Source: Phytophthora colocasiae
Lineage: Eukaryota; Oomycota; Peronosporomycetes; Peronosporales; Peronosporaceae
Length of the DNA: 64,000 nt
NCBI GenBank assembly: GCA_018806915.1
Contig: JAGKQI010000071.1
Coordinates: 248,001-312,000 of the forward strand
Direction: 5' to 3'
This document shows, piece after piece, positions 21,049 through 32,730 of this stretch (position 1 is its first letter; the number at the start of each line of letters is the position of its first letter). Both the position numbers and the translations under genes were made by a program. A model generated the notes under the pieces. It was given only the letters and a program-made list of their open reading frames with translations, was not told where the DNA came from and searched no databases.

Positions 21049-22387
21049 TCATCGAGAGGCATCCACGATTTGTTTATCACCGAGAGCTAGTTTCAGCTGC
21101 TTCAGCTGCTCCTGTTGCTCCTGCACGACCGCGAGGAGCTCCAGCTTTTCAGACTCCAGTTTCTCCACTTGTGTAGCACTACTGGCAGCTTGCTGTGCGA
21201 GCCGAGTAGTAGCCACGGTGTGTTTCTGCTCCAGTGCTGCAACTTTGATGGTCGTTTCAAGTGTCAACTCCTTCTCCCGTTTGTTGTGGCTTCGCTTCGT
21301 TGCTTCCAGTTGGGATCGTAGAGATCTACAGGTACGAGCACCGGTAAGGAACTGAACTGACTATCATTCGTACTGCTTACAGTGAACGTACTGAGTTTCG
21401 CGTTGGGCGTCGATGACAATGGCGTGCATTCTTGCACGGAGTCGCGTCAGCTGCAGTTTAGCTGTTGCTTCTCCGTTCGCATCCTGTTTCTTCTGGGAGC
21501 AGCCATAAGACGAAGCTTCAACTCCTTCATCCTCTTCCAGTGGTGCCGACCATCGTCTAACTTGGTTGTTCTCCAGCCGTTCGTTCTCCCGAGCTGAAGG
21601 AAACCCGTGCAACGTCTTCCTGTCCCCGTACGACTCCATGCCTTCCTCGTGTTCATTCCCACGGATCAAGCCTTGAAGCTCGATAATTTTCTACGAGAAC
21701 GAAGAGAGGTCAGTTGTCAAGAGTTGCAAAATGGAGTCAAGTGTCAAAGCTTACAGTCTGCATCAACTGTTGTTCAGATGCACGTCGCTTCTTCTCGTCC
21801 TCCAAGCTCTTGATCAGCAGCGCTACCTGTTGGCGCAGCATGACAACGTCTTCTTCGTTTTCGTCTTGTTCGTCGTCGGACGGAATGGTGCGATCCGGGA
21901 AGGGACTCGTTGGAACGGGGCTGTTGCACCGACTACTGCAGTTGCTACTACTTTCGTAACTACCGAACTCGGGGGTCGGGAACACGGGTGAAAAGCACTG
22001 ACAAGGCACCGTTTGGGCCAGAGGGTCTCTCTTTTCAAGCACAAGACGGTCGTTGCTGGCGAACGCTCTCGGACTGTGCACCATGGCCGTCACTGCAGCT
22101 GCCGCGGCGGAGCACCGACGGCGAGGACTATGCAGTGGTGTCCCTGATCCACTTTCAGAGGGTGTCGTTAACAACCGCTGCAAGACGGATCGGGGGACTC
22201 CACCGACGTGCGGTTCATGGAGCTGGCGGAACCCCGTACCGTGCCACGATGCCACCATCTGCGAGCGTTGATGACTGGAGACTTTCTCGGGTGGCCACGT
22301 ACAGGCTGGATGTTTCCTGGATGCTGAAGCTTCGTCCAGTCTCGACTCAAGTTTGGTAGTGGTTGTCCACTGTGCGTTTAACTCCAT
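21049..22387 (-). CDS. Coiled-coil protein of unknown function
   Basis: Three exons (22387-21755, 21690-21392, 21325-21049) with GTAAGC and GTACGT donors join in frame to 402 aa. Residues 1-175 are low-complexity, rich in Ser, Pro and basic residues. From about 180 the protein becomes helical: EEDVVMLRQQVALLIKSLED, then LTRLRARMHAIVIDAQRETQ, and a C-terminal coiled coil with TQVEKLESEKLELLAVVQEQ. No enzymatic motif is visible. The start ATG at 22387 is the first in frame. Without a homology search I cannot name a family; a structural or scaffold role is a guess from the coiled coil. Confidence 0.65.
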
Positions 22388-23615
22388 TGCTCAACTGAGT
22401 CCCCTCTGCGATCGAAGGGTGGAGCGGCGAGTGTTTGAATGCTGGAGAAACCTGTGTGTGCTTTTTGAACGCTCTGAACCCTATGAAAGAGTCTGGGTAA
22501 CGCCCCAGGATCGGAAGGAAATAATAGGATAACCAGAAGCCGCCCCGAAAAAGCGGAAAAAAAAATGTTGCCAATTAGTGAGAGACAATGTCTTACCTGA
22601 GGACTGAAAAAGCAGTTGACTTGACTTTTTCAGTAGTTTCGCGAAAAAGTTTCAAACTCACTGAAACTTGTGCCAAAAGTTTAATGACTTGAACGCTGAA
22701 CCAAACGCTTTCCAAGTTCTGCTTGGTTTGTGAGGATGCAAAGGACTTGCGACGATGTAAACGGTCGCAGTACTCACGTGCGGCGAATAATCCGTTTTCT
22801 CTCTGCACGAACCCCAGGGACACTTTTCATCCCGGCTCGTCTTCGAGGACTATGCAGCGCCCAAGGCATCTCGCTCTCACTTACTCAATGGACAAGACCT
22901 CCAAGTCCAACCTTCGGTTTTTAGCCCAAGTTGAAGTTGTATAGCCGGTTCAGCTAAAAGTATCTTTGGTGGTCCGTTTCAACTTGAAATTCAAGCGCTG
23001 TGCCAAAGTGCCTAAACTTTAGGCTACACCCATGATTTATGCGAACACTTGATACCTTAGCCTGGATCAGATGCGTAGAAGTGAGCCTCCCTTGCCTTGT
23101 GCGACGGCACTCTGCAGCAGACTGTAGCAGAGTCTGCTACAGTACTATGGCAGTATCTACTCCACTCTGGCGAACGACCTACTCTTTGTGTTGCTGCACC
23201 GCAAAATGGGATGCAGCGATGTCGTTTTGGTGGCAATTTTGGCGGTCAGCCCGTTTTCAATCTGGCCCTCAACGGCTCTGAGGTTTCCTGGCTGTACTCC
23301 TCGTTGGGTTCCTCTCAAATTTTAACCTAAAGACAATGACTTTAAGACATGCTGATGCTACCGACCACCTAAGTACGTCGTGATGACTAACGTTGAGTTC
23401 CACGGTGACACTCCAAACCATGCGCAGGCATCGTTCAGGATATGCAGGAAGGTTCTCAATGCCCAAGATGATCGTGACGAAAGCCACTTCATGTTCACGT
23501 TGCCACTTTACAACCGAATCTTTCGCAAACGAGAAAAAAACGACTGAGAAACGTGCTACGTTGCCACTGAAAAATAATCTCAGGCATGGATTGAGGCATG
23601 AGTGTAACTTGCATC
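22388..23615. other. Intergenic region
   Basis: Lies between the coiled-coil gene's 5' end and the presenilin stop. A hairpin at 23121-23143 (ACTGTAGCAG/CTGCTACAGT, 3-nt spacer) is the only clear structure. No supported gene. Confidence 0.45.
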
Positions 23616-25231
23616 CTAGATGCCAAAGACGTTGCCTGCCTGGAGTTCGTCCAATAACGGGGAGATCATAGTGACCATGAGTAGATACGTGATGATCCCC
23701 AGAAACAAGGAAATCGGGAGCGCCGGTAGAGCATCGAAGCGTGCGAGCAAGTAAAGGGTAATCCCCAGACCCTGGTATGACAACAAACAAAAACTGTTAC
23801 AACGAGTTCACAAACAGCAACGACAGTATAGACTTACCACTAAGATACTGAGGAAACAGGCAGCGAACACGTCGAAACCGTGCAACGACGCACGGGCAAC
23901 CAGTACACTGTAGAAAATAAAGTCGCCCAGTCCCAGCTTGATCGACTTGTCTTCACGGACTTCACTGCGTTCAATAGCGTTGTTGTAGCCAGTACCTGCA
24001 TAAGCTGGATACGTGTCCATGGAAGGTGGGAACACAGTCTGAATGCTTGGGTATGGCTGCTGTTTGGGCGTGTAGTCGATGCCGTAGTACATGTAGAGGT
24101 TTCTCCAGAGGCGGAGTTGGTTGCGCTCGAACTTGAGAGCGAGTTCTTCTCTTAGACTCTGGCATTGAGAGTTCTGGTCGTACAGGAACGCTTGAACTTG
24201 GTGTCGGAACTCGGCAGCGTTTACTACACGATGATCTTGAAGTGTTTGAGCAGATTCCTCTACAAGAAGAAGACGGCGGATAAATGATTCCTCGGGGACT
24301 GTTTCTCTTGTTGCAAACTTTCGCCGTCGGGCAGTTGACTGTTGCTGAATTCTGCTAATATGAGCGTCTTCCACATCGGCTTCGAACAGAAGACCGGGTA
24401 TTGGCGTGCCTTTCTCCTGCACGAGATCTACAAGACAGCGGAGAGGACCAACTGGTGTCATGACGGCAAAGAGATCCCAGAAGCCTAGAAGAAGCAACAA
24501 CATCCATACACTCCACTGCATAATATGAGCAAAACTGAGAAACAAAGATAAACCATCACACGAATTCATACCTCAGATAATTGAGAGAGTTGCCAAGCTA
24601 CAATGACACTGGTAGCAATAAGATACCCTCGCTCACAGATCGAGGGGATGCCCTTCTGGTAGAAAATACTGAGCACTCCAACCATCGCAAAATTGTACAT
24701 GACCACAATGAGCGAGAAACAGTCAACCACCAAGTTGAGGTTACTGCACAAGACGATAACGACGAGTTTCGAGCCCATAAGCCCGAGCAACGCAGCGGAG
24801 TACAACATACAGTACCAGGCGAAGAGATGCATGCCGTTGCACTTGTATAGCAACACAATTCCGAATGTAAGGAAGGCGATGAAGATGATCACTAAAAAAG
24901 CATTGAAAAATGCCTCCTCTGTCTTCTCCGCAGTCGACAGCTCGGACGTGTCGATATCCTGATAGTACATGTATGTCGTCATGGCTTGTTTCATTACTGG
25001 ATCGGAGATGTATGAGGCTGCGAGACTTGAGCAGATGATTGCTATTGACACAGGCCAAACCACTGCAAAGAAGCTATTCAGTTGGTGAATCACCACTCCA
25101 AGGTCCACCTTCTCGCTCTGCTCCTGCAATTGCTGTTCCTTATCCAGCAACGGTTCCTTATACATGGTTGAGCTGTCGTCCAGGTAGTGTACACTCGCCA
25201 AACTCCTCGTACCCGACCTTGCATTCCCCAT
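23616..25231 (-). CDS. Presenilin, gamma-secretase catalytic subunit
   Basis: Three exons (25231-24572, 24515-23838, 23771-23616) with 56- and 66-bp introns give 497 aa. Presenilins are nine-pass aspartyl proteases that cut membrane proteins inside the bilayer. The order of hydrophobic segments fits. TM5-TM6 reads AWQLSQLSEWSVWMLLLLL, then GFWDLFAVMTPVGPLRCLVD, whose Asp234 is the first catalytic residue. TM7 has LGLGDFIFYSVLVARA, the GxGD motif with Asp418. The C-terminal PALP motif is DALPALPIS (462-465). The hydrophilic loop between the aspartates holds the region where presenilins undergo autoproteolysis. An odd point is Trp instead of Tyr before the first aspartate. The gene is divergent from GAS8, with 138 bp between start codons. 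Confidence 0.93.
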
Positions 25232-25369
25232 GAACGCTTCAAATCGATTGAAGGGACAGTGAGGATCCTTGATAAACGGCCCTGTCAGATATACCGAGGA
25301 CCGTTGGCGGATAACGTCTCTCAGTGCCCCAGAGTCTTTGGGAAGCCTTCAACACACAGGAAGCTACCA
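25232..25369. promoter_or_regulatory. Bidirectional promoter, presenilin/GAS8
   Basis: Only 138 bp separate the two start codons, so both transcripts must start within or very near it. I see no TATA box. The open frame of GAS8 extends upstream through this region without a stop, but the conserved start is MGPKKKGKK at 25370. Confidence 0.6.
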
Positions 25370-26809
25370 ATGGGGCCCAAGAAGAAAGGGAAGAAGGGAA
25401 AGAAAGGGAAGAAAGAAGAGGAACTTCCACCAGAAGAACCTTCTGAATATGACACGATGGACGTGCCGATGCTTAAGGAGGTGATTCAGATGTTGAGGCA
25501 GCAATTGGAGAAGGCGCAAGTGGATCGCAACTACGTGCAGCACGAACGGGACATGATCGAGTCGTTCTACGAGATCACCAAGCAGGAGATCCAGGACCAC
25601 GAGAACCAGATCATGTCGAAAGATCGAGAAATGGAGATCATGGAGGACAACCACCGAGTGGAAGTGCGCGTGTACGTGCAGAAGGTGAAACATTTGGACT
25701 ACGAACACAAGAACAACCTCAAACGTGTGCAGGCGGACGGAACAGGCCACATGGACGAGGAACGAGATCTACACGAGCACAGAGAGACCGTATTGAGAAG
25801 TACTAAGCAGTCTCTCAAGCTCGAACTCAAGGAGAGAGACTTGTCCAATGAAGACGAGATTGAGCAGATGAAGCAGGCACATGAGAAGAATTTGATGAAG
25901 CTACGCGAACAGTTCGAGAAGAATAACGCAGCACTTGAAGGCCGTTGTCAACAACGTCTACAGGATCTTCACGAGGCACTGGAGCTACGTCGTAAAGTGG
26001 ACATCCACGAGATCGAAGAGCGCAAGAACCTGCACATCAACGATCTGATGAAGAATCACGAGAAGGCTTTCACGCAGATCAAGAACTACTACAACGACAT
26101 CACCAAAGACAATTTACGTCTGATCGACTCGCTGAAGAGTGAGATCGCTGCTATGAAGAAGAAAGCTGCAGCTAATACGAAGCTCATGCACGACGTCTCT
26201 CAAGAGAACAAGCGACTGTCGGAACCTCTTGCAGCTGCGATCCAGGAGGTGGAACACTTACGACACGAGCTCAAGGACGAACAGAAGGACAAACTGTCGC
26301 TACGGAACGCCAAAGCGAGACTACTGTATCTCGCTCAGCAGGTGCACGACCTCAAGCAGAGCCAAGCCGACCTAACCGTCAAGTACCGCACCATGGAGTC
26401 GGACCGCAATGCACTGTACGACACCTTCGAGCACACGGTGCAGACCATCCACAAGAAGGGCGAGTGCAAGAACCTCATACTAGAGCAGCGTCTGTCGTCA
26501 ATGGACGACCAGCACGCACGGAAAGGAGCTCAGTTGCAGGAGATTTTACTGGCCGCGAACTTGGATCCAGTGCAGGCGCGTCGGGTGACGGAGACTCTGG
26601 GAACGCTGCTGGACTCCAAGAACTCCAAGATCCGCAAGCTGCAGTACAATGTGGCCAAGGAGAGCAAAGCGTACAACGACAGTCTACGTACCTTCACGGA
26701 GAAACTGGCGCAGTTTGGCATCCCAGAGGAGGAGATCCGTGCTCTTGGCTTTAAATCGCTCACCTCCAACGTGAATGCAAACCCAGCTGGACTTGTAGCA
26801 GTGGAATAA
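25370..26809 (+). CDS. GAS8: GAS8/DRC4, nexin-dynein regulatory complex subunit
   Basis: Intronless, 479 aa, nearly the length of animal GAS8 (about 478). DRC4 (trypanin) is a coiled-coil part of the nexin-dynein regulatory complex that links doublet microtubules and sets ciliary beat. Family features: basic start MGPKKKGKKGKKGKK; DREMEIMEDNHRVEVRVYVQ and KVKHLDYEHKNNLKR near residues 90-120; RRKVDIHEIEERKN near 210; the hallmark KNYYNDITKDNLRLIDSLK; and the C-terminal LAANLDPVQARRVTETL and QFGIPEEEIRALGF. I chose the ATG at 25370 because homology begins there. In an oomycete it should be expressed when flagellated zoospores form. Its stop lies 31 bp from the stop of WDR92, another ciliary gene. 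Confidence 0.95.
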   Translation: MGPKKKGKKGKKGKKEEELPPEEPSEYDTMDVPMLKEVIQMLRQQLEKAQVDRNYVQHERDMIESFYEITKQEIQDHENQIMSKDREMEIMEDNHRVEVRVYVQKVKHLDYEHKNNLKRVQADGTGHMDEERDLHEHRETVLRSTKQSLKLELKERDLSNEDEIEQMKQAHEKNLMKLREQFEKNNAALEGRCQQRLQDLHEALELRRKVDIHEIEERKNLHINDLMKNHEKAFTQIKNYYNDITKDNLRLIDSLKSEIAAMKKKAAANTKLMHDVSQENKRLSEPLAAAIQEVEHLRHELKDEQKDKLSLRNAKARLLYLAQQVHDLKQSQADLTVKYRTMESDRNALYDTFEHTVQTIHKKGECKNLILEQRLSSMDDQHARKGAQLQEILLAANLDPVQARRVTETLGTLLDSKNSKIRKLQYNVAKESKAYNDSLRTFTEKLAQFGIPEEEIRALGFKSLTSNVNANPAGLVAVE

Positions 26810-26840
26810 AGCCGATTCTTTATAAAATTGGTGCTTCTGC

Positions 26841-28111
26841 CTAGTACTTGTTCGTTTTCGTGACGATGTAGACGCGAACTGTCTGATCCAAACACGCCAA
26901 AGTGCAGAGGCCCTCACGATCAGGACTGAAAACGTGAAAAACGTAAAGTTAGCACGAACGCAAGCACAAATTTCACCTCAATGAGCTTTGCTCACCTCCA
27001 GTCCATACTGACAATCGGCTGCGTGGACAGCACCCGGGAGTTGAGAAGCTCCACCGTGCCGCAGACTCCATAGAGTCGACCGTCCGAGTCCTTGGCTGTT
27101 CTTGAGAGCGGATAGTGACTTGAGACACAGAACACGAAACATTAGTTCAGTGCTACACAACCCAAAACGCATAGCACCACGTACTATTTGTACAGATTGA
27201 AGCCACCATTACCCCCTCCAGTCATGAATAGATCTCGGTTCTGAGGCAAGAATCGGCCCTGCCAGATCGTCGACTTGTGTGCCTTCTCCGTCATACAAGC
27301 GAAGCCTTGCTCCGGGTGGAACGTGCGTAGGTCATAGACGCGGAACTTGGACTCGAGCGTAGTGACCAATAGCTTATTCATTTCAATGTCTTTGCGGTCA
27401 AATTGCACGTTAACAACACCATTCTGGCAATTGGTTTCCCACCGGAGCGAGTTGGTCCGCAAGTCAAACATCTTGATGTCTCCGTTGTCGTATCCCCCTA
27501 CGACACAGCGTTCCACATCATTGTACGAGTTGCCGAAGCAGACCGTCCAGCAGTCCCTGGCTGTATCCTCCTCCTTCGGTGCCAAAGTCACCACTGGATC
27601 GGGTACACGTACGTCCCAGACACGGATGCAGCCATCTCGTCCTCCTGTGACGATTTCGGGCGCACCACTGCCAATATTCTGGCCCCCACAGCCATCAATA
27701 GCGTTCACAATGGACTTGTGAGCTTGAGCAGAGTATACAGGCACATCAGCCCTCTCCAGATCCCTGTTAACAGTATTTGACCATTATTTAAACCATTTTA
27801 AAGCTTAAATTTGTAGCGTGTGCTCACCAGACGCTCATGACGCCGCCGTAGTCGCCTGTAGCCAAGTGTCGGTCTTCTAAAGCTGAAGCTCCAAAAGTTC
27901 CGCACTTAATTCCGTGTGTTTTCTCGTGCACTGCGTGTGTTTTGAGCTCTCCTTGATTAAGTCCATAGATTGTCAATGCTCCAGTGGCTTTGGGGTAAAT
28001 TCCCATGGCCACGAAGCGCGCAGAGCCCGGAATCCACTTGGTGTCGTTGGGTGTGAAGTTGACGCTCTGGTTCACGTGCTCAATGAGCTGCGGCGCGTCC
28101 GTCGTGTCCAT
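26841..28111 (-). CDS. WDR92: WDR92/DNAAF10, dynein arm assembly factor
   Basis: Four exons (28111-27828, 27763-27185, 27118-26996, 26925-26841) join in frame to 356 aa, one residue shorter than human WDR92. This WD40 protein works with R2TP/prefoldin-like chaperones to preassemble axonemal dynein arms in the cytoplasm. Diagnostic stretches: [106 protein letters not shown] and the C-terminal [12 protein letters not shown]. All WD repeats appear present. It is convergent with GAS8 and divergent from the 7TM-phosphatase gene. Confidence 0.95.
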
Positions 28112-28942
28112 AACGAGGAGGAGGAAGAGCGAAGGTTTGGTGCAGGTTAATGAGGATCAATAATGCTGGAAAAGTATCTGCGTCGCTTCGTGCTTACACA
28201 GATGATTGGCTGAAAAGAAAAATAGCGTCGCAACTGGCAAACAGCATACTTTTAAACATAGTCAAGTTGACAGGAAAGGATGGCTGCAGAATTGTGCTGT
28301 GGTAAATAACGAGCTCTCTCTCTCTTGCTTGCTGGCAGCAAGTTTGTTGCCGATGCTTGGCCAAAAGCTGCTTCAAGAACGTCTCTTGTGTAGAAGCCCA
28401 CCACCGGTTTGAGGCTGTGATGTAGCTCTCGATTTGGTGCAAACTCTGCACGAAGACGGTCCGCGGACGCCAGCTTCAAGCTTCAATCCGAATCACAGAC
28501 AAAGCCAACGCCAGTTGCTGCAACTGCAGTCAATTTCCAGTGGCATTTCGACGCTGGAATACATCGGACTTTTGCCATGCGATGACCAGGCCAGGCCAGG
28601 CTGGGCGACGGAATTTCAGCTGCAGGGCCAAGTTGCCCTTGCATGTAGGTCGCCAATCGAAAGTGGGACGGTTGCTGAGACCGTCTCGTTTCTACGCGTC
28701 CCGACGTCCGTGTGTCACTGCTTCTTTAACCAATCCATCTTACTTTTCAAGGACCTATACCCTCTATTATTCTATTATTTCCAGTTTGCTTTATCTGTCA
28801 TTCAGTTCCTTTACACTTTAGTTTAATTGCTAAAACAAATATTAATTATTCACATCAACTTCTTTGCTTTTCAGCAAAGTTTTTGGAACCCCAGTCACTT
28901 CCCAATTGAGCCCCAGCACGTCTTGAGCTGCTGCTGGGCGCT
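28112..28942. promoter_or_regulatory. Divergent promoter region with oomycete initiator
   Basis: 831 bp between the WDR92 and 7TM-phosphatase starts. TCACTTCCCAATT at 28895-28907, 36 bp before the ATG at 28943, resembles the oomycete initiator consensus (TCATTYYNCAWTT) with one difference. The open frame at 28434-28826 has no support as a gene. Confidence 0.5.
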
Positions 28943-31900
28943 ATGGGCACGCCAACGACCGCGGAGGAGCGGCGCCACCAGCACTACCAGACGGTGGCGT
29001 CGGCCACGACCTCCGTCCTCTCCATCATTGGCGCCTTCTACATCATCGGCCGCTACTGGTACGCGCGTCGACTCAAGGCCAAGTCCCTGTCGCTTTATGC
29101 TGCGTCGGCCCATCACCTCGACGTCACCAAGGAGCTCATCCATATTATTGCCTACCTGGTAAGGGTTAATGTTCATTTTCGACGTCTTTTTCCTTATTAT
29201 TGACAGTTCTTTGACAGGACCTGTTCGGCGCTACAGGCCGAGCTTTCGGCGTGTTACCGACGGAAACATTCAACCAGGACGCAGGAGAAGCTGTAACTCC
29301 AATCTGCAAGGCTCAAGCTTTCAGTACGGTGATAATTATTGTTTTATTTGTTATTTTTTACTTACGATATATTTTTTTTTGGCTGCCAGTTATTACTTTC
29401 GGAGATGGAGCTCCGATCGCATGGAATTTCATCATGGCTCTCAATCTCTACCGTTGGGTTTGTATGGGCGAAGACCAGCAGATGCTCATGAAGAAGATCA
29501 AGTGGTACATTGTCAGCACGATGCTCTTCACTGTGGGGATCCCGTCCATCTGCCTCATTTTCGACAAGTTCGGAGACGCGGGACTCTGGTGCTGGGTGGT
29601 GGTTGAGAACGACTCAACCGAGGAGCTCTGGTGGATGTTTGGTGTTTTGTACTTTTGGGTCATCGCTGGTGGCATCGCCATGACAGTTTTCCTTGTGCTG
29701 GTTAAAATCAACATGAAGCGGAGACTCAAAACGTACGAGAACGACGACGCCAACGACGCGTACTACGCGGTAGTGCACAACCTCACGATCTACATCTCTG
29801 GCTTCATTTTCTGTTGGCTGCCGGCCGTAGTGGACAGAGGGTACGCCACGTTCACCGGTCACACGTCCTTCACGCTCGATTTCCTTCACGCGACCATTGT
29901 GCCACTTCAAGGCTTCGTAAACGCTGTCATTTACGGGAAATTCCACATCTGGGTCGTGCGCCACGTCCGAGAACCCTGGACGAGCAATGCCGTGTCGTCC
30001 ACGAAGAACAGCAAGTTGTCGGAGGATATGCTGCGTCAATCAGTGCGGCTGCGAGAGCAGGAACGACATCATATGGGCACAGCGACCATTTTCGTCACTA
30101 CGTTCGACATGAACTGGACTGCGTGTCCTACGAACCTCAGTGACTGGATCCCGGCAGGAAAAGACCTGTACGTATTCTCCCTTCAGCACTGCGTTGAAGT
30201 GCAGACTATCGAGCAGGTGATTCGAGGATACCTACTCCAAGTGAATTACCCCACCGCTTATCGTTCTATTACGTCGATTGCTGGAACGGCTGTACGAGGT
30301 CATGTTCAAGACGTACGTACCATCAAGACGATATCTTCGGGATGCGTGTGTTTTCACTGACAACATTGCTTTATTGTGCTGTGATTACAGGCTTCGGTTT
30401 GTCAAATTGTTTTTGTAAATAACGCCGACGACGCCAGTGGAAATGTGAAGTTCCAAGCAGCTGACGGACGGATCTGGGCCCAGCGGAAAACTTTCAACGA
30501 GGTTGTGGGTATTCCCATTCGGTACTTTGACGCGTCCATTGCGTTTGTATCGTGCAATCTCAGCACGTCACTCAGCAACTCATCGCAACGACTGTATCGA
30601 GTGGAAAACAACATGTTCGCGAAACACGCGGTGGCTTCAAGTCTTGTGCACTCGTTCGGAATGGACGCGGATCGAGCTGCGGTTGATTTCCCGAATCTGT
30701 ATCACCACACGATCCTCTCGGGCAATTTGAACTACGATGTCGATATGTCTACGTCAACATTGGCGGCTTCAATCGATCAAGCGTACAAGGCGGAATCTCT
30801 AAAGAGAGCGACGGACCACGCGATTGAAGCTCAGATTAAGGCCATTCGCAGCACCAAGGGCCCAACTGGAAAGAAGAGCGCAGACTTTCAGCACAACCAT
30901 ACAATATTTGAGGAAAGCGATGGCAGCTGGGAGATGCAGCGGAGCAGCGCAGAAGCCTCGTCCTCGTCGAGTGGTGACAGTATTTATGAAGAAGTGTTCA
31001 CTTCCTGCGAGGATGACCTCCCGTTCACGCTGCTAAGGTCTCCAGTCGATCAGCCGCGGTTACCAGACGTCCTCACACCAGTTCTGGACGAACACGACCC
31101 AGAAAACTTAGTAATTATCATTCAAGATGAAGCCGACAAGGGTGATACGGTGTCCAAATCCAGCAACTGGGCCTCTTTCTTGGATAAACAGCTCCCTACT
31201 CATTCTACAGAAGCTCGTCTTGGTCTGTCCGCTTCTTCCAACAAGCAGCGTTCAAGTGATCGACTGGGGTCGAGTGGACACTTCGTGCCATTTGCCCGTG
31301 GAAATCACAAGAAAATCCGAGATCTCTTGTCCAAGTCCGACCTGGTCACTGAAAACACGGCTCGCAAGTGGCTGGAGGTGCTTCGGTACGACGAGTTGCG
31401 CGCTTCGATTGAGGCGAAGGAGATCTTTACTGGCTTTGAAGAGCCCCCGATTCGATTCCTGCCCTCCTTCCCTCGCAAGATTGGTGTTGCCGCGACGTTC
31501 TCGATGGTTGGCGAGCGTTCATGTCGAGATCTTTTCTGCGAGGCTGATGAGGAAATGCTTGTGGGAGATTCCCCACCAGCGTATAAGGACCGTATTCTGG
31601 CCCATTCGTTGAGTGACACGAAGCAGCGGCTCAAGAACGTGGGTTACTGGTCGTGTGAGGACATAGTGACATCTACACACAAGCCTGTTTGCAGCATTTA
31701 CGAGCTGGAGATCGACCGGTTCTTCTCTTACAACATGGACGAAGCTGCCATTGCCGATCTGCGTCTAGGAAATCACGCACTACGTGACAAGCGGGACGTG
31801 CACGAGTTCAAGATTAAACTGGTGAGGCTGGATGCCAACATTTGGACGTACGAAGACCGTGATGGAGGCTCTGTTGCGCAGACTACCGGGTATCGGTGGA

Positions 31901-32670
31901 GAGGACACGGTTCTAACCACTCGAGCAGTCGAACGACTGGCCAACGAAGTCACAGTAGTCGTGGTGCCGCCAATTCGAACAGCACAACCAGCAGTGGCGA
32001 GTCTTCCCGACACAGTGTACGGATCTCCGTGAGCCGCAGGAAGTCATCGATTGCCCAAGCTGTTGGACGCGTGCTTCGAAAGAGTCGCTTACGGTCTGGA
32101 AGCACTTCAAGCTTAAGAGCGACGACAACACCCAATCAATACTCGGACTTCACGGTTGGACCTGAAGGAACTCAACCTTTGGCCATGACGAACGACCGTC
32201 TCTCTGCTCTCGCTGCTTCTCGACTCGAACTAGTGCCAGTGGAACCTGTCAGCATCTCCACTATCTTCCCTTTGCCATCTGAGGACGTTTATGCACTTCA
32301 GCGGAAGGTCTACGAGGTGGCGCACTTGGTTCAGAATGGATTCCAGTCCAGCGCTCGAGTAGATGACGACGAGGAATCGCAGTTGGCGTACACGAACTTC
32401 CGTACGGTGGCGTGGAGAGAGGCGATGGCTAATGGCGTGACGCATTCAGCTATTACCAAGGCGGTGAACGGCGGCGTGCATATCGCCATCAGCATCGAAG
32501 CCGAGAAGGGACACGGAGGTCAAGGCGTTTTGTGTCTCAAGGAATCGGACTTGATGATGCACGCTGCTCCTGTTCTGTGCGAGGCGGAGCCGATCCCTTT
32601 CGATGTGACTTTGACGTGGGGAGGCAAGCATGTGGGCTATCTCCATGGCGATATCTTGTGTTCTATGTAG
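28943..32670 (+). CDS. 7TM receptor fused to inositol 5-phosphatase-like domain
   Basis: Four exons (28943-29158, 29218-29323, 29390-30312, 30391-32670), introns 59-78 bp, 1174 aa. Residues 15-300 hold seven membrane segments of the cAMP-receptor-like type: TM1 VLSIIGAFYIIGRYW, TM3-4 WNFIMALNLYRWV, TM5 FGVLYFWVIAGGIAMTVFLV, TM6 YISGFIFCWLPAVVD, TM7 ATIVPLQGFVNAVIYGKFHI. From about 337 an IPPc (inositol polyphosphate 5-phosphatase) fold follows: FVTTFDMNWTACP, DLYVFSLQH (near 372), LSGNLNYDVDM (near 527), FTGFEEPPIRFLPSFPRK, PPAYKDRIL (near 810), STHKPV (near 842), then a C-terminal region. Such receptor-enzyme fusions are known from oomycetes as GPCR-bigrams. Several catalytic positions are changed (LQH for LQE, GNLNYD for GDLNYR, AYKDR for AWCDR, STH for SDH), so the enzyme is probably inactive. 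Confidence 0.85.
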
Positions 32671-32730
32671 GATCATTGACGCTGGAAGCTAAAAGTTATT
32701 TATTTTTTTGCTACTGATACTGATGTTGTT

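Noticed and set aside
24516..24571. Apparent start of a separate ORF (MNSCDG...) before presenilin TM6
   Set aside because: This is the first intron of presenilin read through; the donor GTATGA and acceptor ATGCAG join the two membrane segments.
29324..29389. Extra hydrophobic segment in the 7TM gene that looks like a membrane helix
   Set aside because: It is a GT-AG intron (GTACGG...GCCAG) that happens to stay open; removing it keeps the frame and restores the expected TM3 spacing.
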